Program-made: the position numbers and the translations under genes
Source of the DNA: Bacillota bacterium
GTDB taxonomy: Bacteria; Bacillota; Clostridia; Christensenellales; Aristaeellaceae
Length of the DNA: 40,776 nucleotides
NCBI GenBank assembly: GCA_023416655.1
Contig: JAEZHK010000077.1
Coordinates: forward strand, 1-40,776
Reading direction: 5' to 3'
Shown: positions 6,540-14,832 of the stretch, piece by piece
Layout of the letters: the number at the start of each line of letters is the position of its first letter
Position numbering within the stretch: position 1 is the stretch's first letter
The notes under the pieces: generated by a model
Databases searched by the model: none
What the model was told of the DNA's origin: nothing
What the model saw: the letters and a program-made list of their open reading frames with translations, nothing else

Positions 6540-8890
6540 ACGTCGGCGAAAGCCGTGCGGCTGATGATCTCCTCCTGGAGGTCAGGCGCGAGCTCGGTGA
6601 AGTAGGCGGTGTAGCCCGCGACGCGGATGGTGAGGCTCCTGTACAGTTCCGGGTTCTTCTGCGCCGCCAGCAAATCCTCGCGGTTTACCACATTGAACTG
6701 CACGTGGGAGATCTTGAGCGCCGAGAACGCGCGGATCAGCCCGACGAATTTCTTCACGCCCTCCTTCGTCTCAAAGAGCGAGGGCAGGAACTTCATGTTG
6801 AGGAGTGTGCCGTTGCTGCCCAGTTTGCTGTCCACCATGGCGACGGATTTCAAGACCGCGGTGGGGCCGCTGACGTCCCGCCCGTACATGGCGGACATGC
6901 CGCCGTCGGCCAGCGGTTCCTGCGCCATCCGGCCGTCGGGCATTGCGCCCACGTTCTTGCCCATGGGCACGTGCGCCGACACGGTGTACAGCCCCGCGTG
7001 GTAGGGGCCGCCGCGCACGTTCGTGTAGCGGGAAAGCCGCTCCGAGAAATCCCGAACCCACTTGTACGCGATCTCGTCCACCCAGCTCACGTCGTTTCCG
7101 TACTTGGGGGCCTTGTTGAGAAGACGGAGGCGCATCAGTTCCTCGCCCTCGAAATTTTTCCGGAGCGCCTTGAGCAGCGCCGTGCGGCCTATGATGTTCT
7201 CTCCGTATACCAGCACCTTCAGCGCGGCCAGGCTGTCGGCCACGTTGGCGCACTGGATGGCCTGAATGCCCGAGAGGTTGTAGTGCGCGCCGCCCGCGGT
7301 CACGTCCACGCCCTTTTCCAGGCAGTCCCTGACCACACTGGTGAGGAACGGGGAGGGCAGTAGCTCCGCGTGGGCCTTCTCCACCACTTCACACGCACGA
7401 ATCATGCGCTCGAAGAAGAAGTCGATCTGGGCCGCGAAGGCGCGCTCCACGTCCTCATAGGTTTCAAAGTCCGCGAGGGTTCCCGTATGCGCGCCCATCT
7501 GCTTTCCGGTCAGAAGGCACACGCCGTCGTTCAGCGCCAGCTCCAGCGCCTTGACCAGGTTGAACATAGCCGCGTCGCTCCAGCCCAGGGAATTGCCCAT
7601 GGTGGTCAGCTCCACGCAGCCCACGACGGCGTAGTTGCGCGCGTCTTCCTCGGAGATGCCCTGACCCGTGAGCGCAGGGATCACGGCCTCGTCGCCAAAC
7701 AGCTGCGGCATGCCGCTGCCCTTGCCGATGATCTCGGCGCAGCGGGTCAGAAAAGCCTCGGGCGAAGCGGCGTGGACACGGGCGGAGAGGTTCGGCTGGG
7801 GCAAAAGCAGATGCTCCTGCGCGCGGAGGAAGACGTAAGAGAGTTCGTTCGTCGCGTCCGATCCGTCCGAAAGCTGCCCGCCCAGCGCCACATTGAAGCC
7901 GATGGGGAAGCCCGCAAAGTACTGCGCGCTGCCGGAAGAACGAAGGTACACGATCTGGTTGAACTTGAGGAACAGGCACTCGGTCAGTTCCAGCGCGCGC
8001 GCTTCGGTCAGGAGACCCGCGTCCCGGTCCTTTTGATAGAACGGGAGGAGGTACTGATCCATGCGGCCGGGGGAGAAGGAGGAGGCGTTGCTCTCCATCT
8101 GCAGGATCACGAAGAGGTACCAAGAGGCCTGCACCGCCTCGTGGAAGCTCTCCGGCGGATTTGCGGCGAGCTTTTCCGAGATGCGGGCGACTTCGAGGAG
8201 GTCGGCTTGATTCTCCGGGTCTCCCGCCGCCATTTCGCGGGCCAAACCCGCGTAGCGCAGCATGAAGCGGCTCGCGCCGTCCAGCGCAATCTCGATGCCC
8301 TCGTAAAAGCTCGCGTTTTTCGGATGGGCGGCCTTTTGCTCCGCCGCCAGCGCCGCGAGGCCCGCCGGGCCGTACTGAAGCCACCTTGGCGTGTCCGGGC
8401 AAATGTGCCCCTGCGCGTGGTCGGTCTGGTTGATCTTGGCCACTTTTCCGATGGCCTTCATCTCCGGGCCGATGCGCTCCTCCAAAATGTCCTCCAGCGT
8501 CTTGCCCTGCCAGAAGGGGAAGAGGGAAGACCGGAATTCTTCAATATCTTCGGGGTGGACGCCAAATTTATCCTGCGGGCGGTCGGGCAGCGTTTCAATC
8601 TCCTTGGCCACCCAGCTCATGCCGGATTCCGGGAAGATGACCCCGCCGCGGACGCCTGTGGTGCGGTTGCCCACGATCAATTCGCCCGGCGTAATGCGGA
8701 TTTCGATTTTTAAAAGGGCCTCGCGGAGCGCCTCGGCGCGCAGGAGGTTTCGCGAAAGTCCGGGGTGCTTTTTGTACACCTCGGTGACGATTCTGGCCTG
8801 CTCGATGGACGCAAAGCGCTCTTCTGCGAACATTTCCGCCTTGAGACGCTGAACCCGCCCAGATAGTGGTAACGAATTGATAATGTCCAT
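6536..8890 (-). CDS. Glycyl radical enzyme 1, PFL2/diol-dehydratase subfamily, substrate unknown
   Basis: This is a 784-residue oxygen-sensitive enzyme that uses a stored glycyl radical to generate a thiyl radical on an active-site cysteine. The radical glycine is G759 in RVAGYTAYF near the C-terminus. The catalytic cysteine is C425 in VVGCVELTT, with the general-base glutamate E427. An aspartate sits exactly 14 residues after the cysteine (D439, in GWSDAAMFN). From memory of the Clostridium butyricum glycerol dehydratase structure (C433, E435, D447), this spacing matches dehydratases, so a dehydration or C-X elimination is plausible. The start is at 8890 after GAGGGGAC; an upstream in-frame ATG at 8953 has no such site. 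It is followed without gap by its activase. Confidence 0.93.
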   Translation of the reverse strand: MDIINSLPLSGRVQRLKAEMFAEERFASIEQARIVTEVYKKHPGLSRNLLRAEALREALLKIEIRITPGELIVGNRTTGVRGGVIFPESGMSWVAKEIETLPDRPQDKFGVHPEDIEEFRSSLFPFWQGKTLEDILEERIGPEMKAIGKVAKINQTDHAQGHICPDTPRWLQYGPAGLAALAAEQKAAHPKNASFYEGIEIALDGASRFMLRYAGLAREMAAGDPENQADLLEVARISEKLAANPPESFHEAVQASWYLFVILQMESNASSFSPGRMDQYLLPFYQKDRDAGLLTEARALELTECLFLKFNQIVYLRSSGSAQYFAGFPIGFNVALGGQLSDGSDATNELSYVFLRAQEHLLLPQPNLSARVHAASPEAFLTRCAEIIGKGSGMPQLFGDEAVIPALTGQGISEEDARNYAVVGCVELTTMGNSLGWSDAAMFNLVKALELALNDGVCLLTGKQMGAHTGTLADFETYEDVERAFAAQIDFFFERMIRACEVVEKAHAELLPSPFLTSVVRDCLEKGVDVTAGGAHYNLSGIQAIQCANVADSLAALKVLVYGENIIGRTALLKALRKNFEGEELMRLRLLNKAPKYGNDVSWVDEIAYKWVRDFSERLSRYTNVRGGPYHAGLYTVSAHVPMGKNVGAMPDGRMAQEPLADGGMSAMYGRDVSGPTAVLKSVAMVDSKLGSNGTLLNMKFLPSLFETKEGVKKFVGLIRAFSALKISHVQFNVVNREDLLAAQKNPELYRSLTIRVAGYTAYFTELAPDLQEEIISRTAFADV

Positions 8891-8966
8891 GCGAAGTCCC
8901 CTCGTTGAAAACTCACGAAACGCGCAATCGGGAATCATCAGGAACACACACATTGCGGCTTACGGT

Positions 8967-8996
8967 GTTATAGTATCATCGAGGGGCGGAATTGAA
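8967..8996 (-). promoter_or_regulatory. Possible GRE1 promoter
   Basis: On the minus strand, TTCAAT (8991-8996) and TATAAC (8967-8972) are separated by 18 nt, 77 nt before the GRE1 start. The match to consensus is only moderate, which fits a promoter needing an activator such as the adjacent AraC-type protein. The 133-nt gap between the AraC and GRE1 genes also holds AT-rich partial palindromes around 9000-9026. Confidence 0.35.
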
Positions 8997-9023
8997 AACC
9001 CTTATATGGACCCATAAAGTATA

Positions 9024-9848
9024 CTATTGTGAACGAAATGAACCGTTTTTGCCGGCTGCCTCACTTTTTCGGAAATCTCTGGGCGACAAGCCGGTGCCTG
9101 CGAGGAACACCCGGTAGAAGTATTTGGGGGAGTGGTAGCCCACCATCGAAGAGACCTCCTCGACGCAGAGGCTGGAGGAGACGAGGATCGACTTCGCCGC
9201 CTCAACGCGCAGCTTCTGAAGGTACTCATTGAGCGACATGCCGGTCTCCCGCCGGAAGACGCGGCTTAAGTAGGACTTGCTCACGTACACCATGTCGGAA
9301 AGCTTTTGCACGGTGATGTCCTCGGCCATGTTCTGCTGCATGTACTGCTTTACGCGGCCCACCATGTCGTTCTGAGGGCCCTTGGCCAGGGATTTCCGGG
9401 CGACGAGCATTGCCAGCGCCTTGACGTAGTGGTTGATCAGCGGTTTGCAGGGCGCGGGGCCTTTATATTCCTCGTGCAGCTTCTCCAGGAGGCACTTGAG
9501 GCTCGCGTTGTCGTCCTGAATGCGGATGACGTCCGGGATCACGAGGCCGGGGATTTCCACCCACACGCAGTAGATCTCCTGATGGCGGCTGTATTCGAGG
9601 CATTCGGTGTGCTCCATGCCCTTCGGGTAGATGACCGCGTCGTAAAAGCTGGCCCCCACCGACGCGCCGGAGGTGATCACCTCGGCCCGGCCGTAGAGGA
9701 AGTATAGCAGCTCGATGCAGTCGTGCTTGTGCTTGGAGAAGTTCCAGATGCTGCTCTTCTCGTCAAACCGCTCGCAGAACAGCACCGGCGTTTCGACTTT
9801 CTCCAGCGCGGCGCAGAAGCCCTCGAACCCGTTTTCCAGAAATTCCAC
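9024..9848 (-). CDS. AraC-family transcriptional regulator with cupin-type sensor domain
   Basis: This is a 274-residue DNA-binding regulator. The N-terminal half is a cupin-like ligand domain, with HKHDCIELLYFLYG and YPKGMEHTECLE as strand motifs. The C-terminal ~100 residues form two helix-turn-helix motifs, the first in ITVQKLSDMVYVSKSYLSRVFRRETG and the second ending in GYHSPKYFYRVFLAGTGLSPRDFR. The start is a GTG preceded by AAAGGGGGG and lies 24 nt after the DeoR gene stop. Being directly upstream of GRE1, it probably activates the GRE1 operon in response to its substrate; that is inference from position. Confidence 0.9.
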   Translation of the reverse strand: MEFLENGFEGFCAALEKVETPVLFCERFDEKSSIWNFSKHKHDCIELLYFLYGRAEVITSGASVGASFYDAVIYPKGMEHTECLEYSRHQEIYCVWVEIPGLVIPDVIRIQDDNASLKCLLEKLHEEYKGPAPCKPLINHYVKALAMLVARKSLAKGPQNDMVGRVKQYMQQNMAEDITVQKLSDMVYVSKSYLSRVFRRETGMSLNEYLQKLRVEAAKSILVSSSLCVEEVSSMVGYHSPKYFYRVFLAGTGLSPRDFRKSEAAGKNGSFRSQ

Positions 9849-9872
9849 CGCCGCCCCCCCTTTGGCTCCGGT

Positions 9873-10616
9873 TTACGCCAATATGATTTCGACGCCGTTT
9901 TCTTCGAGTGAGGCCCGGCAATTGTCCGGCACCGCGTCGGTCACAACCGCGCTCACCTCGCGGACGGGCATGAGGAGCACCACGCCGCGCCGGTTGAACT
10001 TGGAGGCGTCCGTCAGAATGACGCGGTGTTTCGCCTGCTTTGCCATCGCGCGCACCGCCTCGGCGCGCATGAGGTCCACGTTCGAAAACCCCTGCGCCGG
10101 GTCGTAGCCGTCGGTCCCGATGAAGAACTTGTCCACGAAGAACTCCTCGGCGCACTTTCTGACCAGCGGGCCGGACATCACCTGTGCGTCCGGGTCGTAA
10201 GCGCCGCCCAGCAGCACCACCCGCGCGCCGGGCAGCAAGCGAACAAAATCCGCGATGAAGGCGGAATTCGTGATGATGGTGACGTCCCGCTTGGTCTTTA
10301 AAAGTTCCGCCGCCAGCATCGCGCAGGTGGAGCCGGATTCGATCATCACCGTCTCGCCGCTATTCACCATCTCGGCGGCGCGGGAAGCGATGCGCGCCTT
10401 CACCTCGTAGTCAAACGCCATGCGGTAGCGGATGTCGCTGGTCGAAACGCGCACCGCGTGGCCGTGCTGCCGCCGGAGCAGGCCGCGGCTTTCCAGGAAG
10501 TCCAGGTCCTTGCGCACCGTCACCTGCGATACGCCGAGAAGCTCCGCCAGCTGGTTTACGTCCAGCGTCTCTTCGCGGCTCATCCGTTCCAGGATCGTCA
10601 GGCAGCGCTGATTCAT
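9873..10616 (-). CDS. DeoR-family transcriptional repressor
   Basis: This is a 247-residue sugar-phosphate-responsive repressor. It has an N-terminal winged helix-turn-helix (LDVNQLAELLGVSQVTVRKDL at about residues 17-37) and a C-terminal sensor domain of the ribose-5-phosphate-isomerase-like fold, with IESGSTCAMLAAEL, ITNSAFIADF and GTDGYDPAQGFSN as effector-site motifs. The start at 10616 follows AGAGGAAC; an in-frame ATG 21 nt upstream lacks a clear site. No promoter is evident in the short gap to repeat element B, so it may be read through from GRE2. Likely targets are the GRE operons; possible TTTCGTTT-type sites are noted near the GRE2 promoter. Confidence 0.92.
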   Translation of the reverse strand: MNQRCLTILERMSREETLDVNQLAELLGVSQVTVRKDLDFLESRGLLRRQHGHAVRVSTSDIRYRMAFDYEVKARIASRAAEMVNSGETVMIESGSTCAMLAAELLKTKRDVTIITNSAFIADFVRLLPGARVVLLGGAYDPDAQVMSGPLVRKCAEEFFVDKFFIGTDGYDPAQGFSNVDLMRAEAVRAMAKQAKHRVILTDASKFNRRGVVLLMPVREVSAVVTDAVPDNCRASLEENGVEIILA

Positions 10617-10658
10617 AGTTCCTCTTTCCGCGCTCAAATGCGCAGGGAGTAATTGGTC

Positions 10659-10847
10659 ACCCCGTCTTTGGGCTTCAACCGTTCCGGGGCTCTAACGCGC
10701 CGGGAATCGGTTTCCGTAACCAGTGCGAACACTGGTGGAGGAAACAATACCGCAAGTCAGGGAGCCGCCCGGAAATTCCAGAGAATTTCAGGCTCCCGCA
10801 GAGCTGCCTCTTTCGCGTTGAAAAGCCGCCCGGCGGATTTTCAACGC
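10659..10847 (-). repeat. Structured intergenic element, copy B (after GRE2)
   Basis: On the minus strand H4 (10815-10847; outer GCGTTGAAAA/TTTTCAACGC) begins 3 nt after the GRE2 stop codon. The linker ends CTGC. H3 has outer arms 10760-10766/10791-10797, the fixed GCCCG/A internal loop (10767-10771 and 10790) and inner arms 10772-10778/10783-10789. AGTCAG is at 10755-10760. H2 is 10710-10745 with a central mismatch of four bases. H1 (about 10681-10708) is the most decayed part. The element separates GRE2 from the DeoR gene. Confidence 0.85.
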
Positions 10848-10850
10848 CTT

Positions 10851-13250
10851 TTACAGAGCTTGCTCTGTGCGGGCGATGATGTCGTCCTGCGTCTGGCGGG
10901 AGAGGACGTTAAAGAACGCGGAGTACCCGGCCACGCGCACGATCAGGTCCCGGTGTTTTTCGGGGTGGGCCTGCGCGTCCAGCAGCGTCTCCCGCGAGAC
11001 CACATTGTACTGCACGTGGAAGCCGTGCAGCACGTCAAAGAAGGTTCGAAGCAGCAGCATCAGTTTCTCCCGGTCGCGGGGCTTTGAAAGCATGGACGGC
11101 GAAACCTTCTGGTTCAGCAGCACGCCGCCGGTGATCTTCTCCGTGCGCAGCTTCGAGACGGACTTGAACACGCTGGTCGGGCCATTCACGTCGGCGCTGT
11201 GGGTCGGGGAGCAGCCTTCCGCGAGCGGTTCACCCTTGTGCCGCCCGTCGGGCGTCGCGCCGGTGCCCGCGCCTTGCGGCACGTTGGCGGAGATGGAGGA
11301 AGTACCCGCGTAGTACGCGCCGCCGATGGGGCCGCGCCCGAAGCGGGTGTTCCTGTGCTTTGCGATCTCGTCGATGTAGCTGTCGTAGCCTTCGACGACC
11401 AGCGAATCCACAAAGTCGTTGTCGTTTCCGTACTTGGGCACGGCGAGCAGCTTTTGCCGGATTTCCTCGCCCGCCTCACCCGAGAAGTCGTTCATCAGCG
11501 CGTCCCAGAGCGCCTCGCGGGTGACCGTCTTGTCCTCGTATACGCATTTTTTGATGGCGGCCAGCGAATCGCCGAGGTTGGCGATGCCCACCTGCAGGTC
11601 GCTGATGAAGTCGTACACCGCGCCGCCCTCTTTCAGATGCTTGCCGCGGCCGATGCAGTCGTCGGTCAGGGCCGAGCAAAGGATGTCGGGCACCTCCTGC
11701 TCAATCACCATGTCGGCGGCGGAGTCCAGCACCACCGCCTGGCGGCAGAATTCCCGGACGAACACGTCCCAGGCGCGCATGACATCCTCAAAGGTTTCCA
11801 TGTCCCGGAAATGGCCCATGCCAACGGACACGCGCCTGCCGCTGTCCGGGTCGATCCCGTCGCCCAGGGCGATCATCAGCGTCTTCGGGAAGTTCAGAAA
11901 GCTCATGCCGGTGCAGCGGTAGCCCCACTTGCCGGGCACGGCTACCTCCACGCAGCCAATGGCGCTGTAGTTGTAGGCGTCCTCCCTTGCGATGCCGAGG
12001 TCCAGGAAGGAGGGGATGATGATCTCGTCATTGTTGAAGGCAGGCATGCCAAAGCCGCAGCGGATGACCTCGATGCACTCGCGTAAGAACTCATCGGAGA
12101 GGCCCTTATGGTAGCGTACGGTCAGGTTCGGCTGGGGCAGGTGGCAGCGCGCCACGGTGCGGAGCACCAGATGGCTCAACTCGTTCACGGCGTCCTTCCC
12201 GTCCGGCGTCTGGCCGCCCACGGTCACATTCTGGTAGAGCGGGCTGCCGGCGGAAAACCGGGTGTGGGACCAGGAACGGATCTTGTTGACGGTGAAGGTG
12301 CGAAGCCACAGGTTTTCGAGCAGCTCCTCCGCCCGTTCCGCCGTCATGCCGCCCTCAAGGCTGTTAAGGTAGTAGGGCAGCATGTACTGGTCGAACCGGC
12401 CAAAAGACAGCGAGTGGCCGTTGGATTCGATCTGCAGGATGCAGTGCAGCATCCACACGCTCTGGATTGCCTCGTGGAAGGTCTCAGCGGGCCGCATCGG
12501 CACTTTGCGGCAGATGCGCGCCATTTCCTTGAGTTCCGCCGCACGTTCGGGATCGGCTTTCTCTGCTTCCCGCTCGGCCAGCGCTGCAAGACGGAGTGCG
12601 TAGGCCTCCACCGCGTCCAACGTGATCAGGATCGCCCGGTAGAAGTAGCTCTTTTTCAGGTCCTCAAACTGATAAAGCTTCAACGCTTCGAGCGCGTCCA
12701 GCGTACGCGTGCGGACGCCCTCGAGGCCTTCCTTGAGCGCGCGGCCGTAGTCCACCGCGATGTGCGCGTCGCCCGAGGTAATGTTGCCCTCGGTTTTGAT
12801 GATGCCCAGATCGTAGAACAGGCGCGCGCTCTCGGGGAAGGCGGCGTAGCCTTTGTCCTTGAGGGTGCGACCCTTCCAGTAGGGGTAGATGTCCCGGAGG
12901 ACGCGCTTGTTCTCCTCGGAGATGGTGAAGCGGTCGCCGTCCCGCTGGCCGAACAGCTCCAGCTCCTTGACCACCCAGTCCATCGCGTATTCGGGGAAGA
13001 TGGGCGCGGCGCGGTCGCTCCCCGCCTGGTTGCCCAAGAGAAGGGAGTCGGGATCGACGTAGAGGGTCATGTTGCGGAGCACGTTGTCCAGCATCCAGGC
13101 GCGCTTTAAGACCACCTGATCCATTTCGTGTGCGCGATAGCTTTCGGTGGCCAGCACGGCGCGCTCCGTGCAGACGGCGGGCTGCGTTTCGATCAGCCGC
13201 GCGCGGATGGCGGCGGTGCGCGCGTTCAGTGACCCGAAGTGGTTTTCCAT
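10851..13250 (-). CDS. Glycyl radical enzyme 2, PFL2-type, substrate unknown
   Basis: This is a 799-residue glycyl radical enzyme. The radical glycine is G775 in RVAGYSAFF. The catalytic cysteine is C433 in IGCVEVAVPG, with E435 as presumed base. The residue 14 after the cysteine is threonine (T447, preceded by C446), not the aspartate found in glycerol-dehydratase-like enzymes and in GRE1 here. This enzyme therefore probably does not perform the same reaction. The start at 13250 follows GGGAGGAT. It has its own strong promoter (13360-13388), and its gene is divergent from the lactonase, activase and acyl-kinase genes, whose short activase is the likely partner. I cannot assign it to a characterised GRE class. 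Confidence 0.92.
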   Translation of the reverse strand: MENHFGSLNARTAAIRARLIETQPAVCTERAVLATESYRAHEMDQVVLKRAWMLDNVLRNMTLYVDPDSLLLGNQAGSDRAAPIFPEYAMDWVVKELELFGQRDGDRFTISEENKRVLRDIYPYWKGRTLKDKGYAAFPESARLFYDLGIIKTEGNITSGDAHIAVDYGRALKEGLEGVRTRTLDALEALKLYQFEDLKKSYFYRAILITLDAVEAYALRLAALAEREAEKADPERAAELKEMARICRKVPMRPAETFHEAIQSVWMLHCILQIESNGHSLSFGRFDQYMLPYYLNSLEGGMTAERAEELLENLWLRTFTVNKIRSWSHTRFSAGSPLYQNVTVGGQTPDGKDAVNELSHLVLRTVARCHLPQPNLTVRYHKGLSDEFLRECIEVIRCGFGMPAFNNDEIIIPSFLDLGIAREDAYNYSAIGCVEVAVPGKWGYRCTGMSFLNFPKTLMIALGDGIDPDSGRRVSVGMGHFRDMETFEDVMRAWDVFVREFCRQAVVLDSAADMVIEQEVPDILCSALTDDCIGRGKHLKEGGAVYDFISDLQVGIANLGDSLAAIKKCVYEDKTVTREALWDALMNDFSGEAGEEIRQKLLAVPKYGNDNDFVDSLVVEGYDSYIDEIAKHRNTRFGRGPIGGAYYAGTSSISANVPQGAGTGATPDGRHKGEPLAEGCSPTHSADVNGPTSVFKSVSKLRTEKITGGVLLNQKVSPSMLSKPRDREKLMLLLRTFFDVLHGFHVQYNVVSRETLLDAQAHPEKHRDLIVRVAGYSAFFNVLSRQTQDDIIARTEQAL

Positions 13251-13359
13251 GGGATCCTCCCTTTTTGATGCGCCATTTGGAATTTTTGTTTTGGGTGTGG
13301 TGTTTCGTTTATTGCGGAGCGCGCGGCGAACCCTTGCGTATTCCGCCTGCCCCGCCACC

Positions 13360-13388
13360 ATTATATGCGCGGCAGGCGTCAATGTCAA
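13360..13388 (-). promoter_or_regulatory. GRE2 promoter
   Basis: On the minus strand, a perfect TTGACA (13383-13388) and a perfect TATAAT (13360-13365) have a 17-nt spacer. The predicted leader to the GRE2 ATG is about 100 nt. Such a consensus promoter next to a DeoR-regulated-looking locus suggests repression, not activation, as the main control. Confidence 0.8.
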
Positions 13389-13406
13389 CATACGAAGATT
13401 ATTTTG

Positions 13407-13420
13407 CTTTCAAACGAAAG
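13407..13420. promoter_or_regulatory. Candidate operator, CTTTC-AAAC-GAAAG
   Basis: An inverted repeat with 5-bp arms lies just upstream of the GRE2 -35 box and just before the lactonase promoter. It contains TTTCGTTT on the minus strand. A second TTTCGTTT occurs on the plus strand at 13303-13310 in the GRE2 leader. TTTCG-type half-sites are common for DeoR-family repressors, and a DeoR gene is present in this locus. The assignment is inferred. Confidence 0.4.
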
Positions 13421-13443
13421 TAAGTATTTTTGTGAACGAAGGC

Positions 13444-13472
13444 TTGCGCGCGCCGCGCTCATCGGGTACAAT
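13444..13472 (+). promoter_or_regulatory. Lactonase operon promoter
   Basis: TTGCGC (13444-13449), a 17-nt spacer and TACAAT (13467-13472) lie just upstream of the ribosome-binding site AAGGAAAGGGGA. The predicted leader is about 20 nt. The -35 match is poor, so this promoter may depend on a regulator shared with the divergent GRE2 promoter. Confidence 0.5.
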
Positions 13473-13497
13473 GTATGGAAGGAAAGGGGATGGGCGT

Positions 13498-14577
13498 TTG
13501 GAGCGGTTTGTATTTACGGGGGGCTACACCCAGGACACCCTGATGGGCGACGGCTCGATTCTGAAGGCGCGGGGCAGGGGCATCGCAACTTATGCGCTTT
13601 CGGAGGGAAGGCTAGTTTTGCGCTCCGCCATCGATGCGCCCAACCCCACGTACCTGGCCGTTCATCCAAGCGGCAAGGCGCTCTACGCCACGCACGAGCT
13701 GATGGACTATATGGGGCTTGCCTCCGCGGCGGTTTCTGCTTACCGGATCGGGGAGGACGGCGCGCTGAACCTTCTCAGCCGTCAGCCCACGCTGGGCGGC
13801 AATGCCTGCCACCTGAGCCTCGGCCCCGATGGGCGGCACCTGATCGTGTCCAACTACATGGGCGGCAGCGTGTGCGTGTTCCCCATCGGGGAGGATCTGA
13901 GCGTCCAGCCGCCCTCCTGCTTCTTCCAGCATACCGGCGCTGGGCTGGACCCGGTGCGGCAGGGCGCGCCCCACGTGCATCAGGCGATCCCGGACCCGCT
14001 TGGCAGGTATGTTCTGGTTCTGGATCTTGGAACTGATGAGATCTACGCCTATTATGCTGACTGGGACAAGGGGCACCTGAGATCCCCAGCGCTGCCTTTT
14101 CATGCCCCGAGTGGTTCGGGGCCAAGGCAGAGTGTGTTCAATACGGCGGGTGACAGGCTGTACGTACTGACCGAGATGGGCAGTGGCCTGTGCGTTTACA
14201 AATACGATGGGGATTTTGGCATGGGGGCACTGATAGAGGTGCATTCCCTGCTACCTAAAGAATACACCGGCGAGAATTCCGCCGCGTGCGTCCGGCTGCA
14301 TCCGAACGGAAAGCTGCTCTTCGCCTCCAACCGGGGGCACAACAGCATCGTGGCCTTCCGCGTCGTCGAAAGCGGGCGGCTCCGGCCCATCGGCATCACA
14401 AAAACCGGCGGCCGCATCCCGCGGGATTTCGCGCTGACCCCGGAGGGAGATACCTTGATCGTCGGCAATCAGGAGAGCGACGAGCTGGTGGTGTTCCGGG
14501 TAGACGCTGAAAATGGCGTATTGGAAGAAATTTCCCGCGCCGCCTGCCCTTCGGTCACGGCGGTGGCAATTCTCTGA
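13498..14577 (+). CDS. Beta-propeller lactonase, 6-phosphogluconolactonase (Pgl/YkgB) family
   Basis: This is a 359-residue protein of the seven-bladed propeller lactonase family that hydrolyses sugar lactones such as 6-phosphogluconolactone. Blade-type repeats are visible: NPTYLAVHPSGKALYATHE, NACHLSLGPDGRHLIVSNY, GAPHVHQAIPDPLGRYVLVLDLG, GPRQSVFNTAGDRLYVLTE, CVRLHPNGKLLFASNRGHNSIV and PRDFALTPEGDTLIVGNQ. I take the TTG at 13498 as start because AAGGAAAGGGGA precedes it and translation then opens with the family-typical ERFVFTGGYT. An in-frame ATG at 13471 lies within the -10 box and lacks a site. Repeat element D begins at the base after the stop codon. Its presence beside GRE genes suggests a lactone intermediate. 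Confidence 0.9.
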   Translation: MERFVFTGGYTQDTLMGDGSILKARGRGIATYALSEGRLVLRSAIDAPNPTYLAVHPSGKALYATHELMDYMGLASAAVSAYRIGEDGALNLLSRQPTLGGNACHLSLGPDGRHLIVSNYMGGSVCVFPIGEDLSVQPPSCFFQHTGAGLDPVRQGAPHVHQAIPDPLGRYVLVLDLGTDEIYAYYADWDKGHLRSPALPFHAPSGSGPRQSVFNTAGDRLYVLTEMGSGLCVYKYDGDFGMGALIEVHSLLPKEYTGENSAACVRLHPNGKLLFASNRGHNSIVAFRVVESGRLRPIGITKTGGRIPRDFALTPEGDTLIVGNQESDELVVFRVDAENGVLEEISRAACPSVTAVAIL

Positions 14578-14740
14578 GCGTTGAAAATCCGCCGGGCGGC
14601 TTTTGGGCGCGAAGGAGGAGGCTCTGCGGGAGCCTGGAATTCTCTGGAATTCCCGGGCGGCTCCCTGACCTTGGGAATTGTTTCCTCCACCAGTGTCCCG
14701 GCGCACGGGTCGCCGGGAACGATTGGAAGGTACGACGAGG
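14578..14740 (+). repeat. Structured intergenic element, copy D (H2 half missing)
   Basis: It starts at the base immediately after the lactonase stop codon. It contains H4 (14578-14610), linker GAAGGAGGAGGCTCTGC, and H3 (outer arms 14628-14634/14659-14665, bulged T at 14635, inner arms 14636-14642/14647-14653, CGGGC at 14654-14658). CTGACC follows at 14665-14670. Only the first arm of H2 is present (14680-14695); H1 (14696-14718) follows at once, so the second H2 arm appears deleted. The tail ends in TACGACGAGG at 14740. This is a natural deletion variant of the element. Confidence 0.85.
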
Positions 14741-14832
14741 TTTCGCAACGGACTGGGCGTTATTGCAAACGCATGTGACCGCCCTATCTGGTGCGCGGGC
14801 GCAACGATGACTAAACGGGCGGAGGCGGTTCC

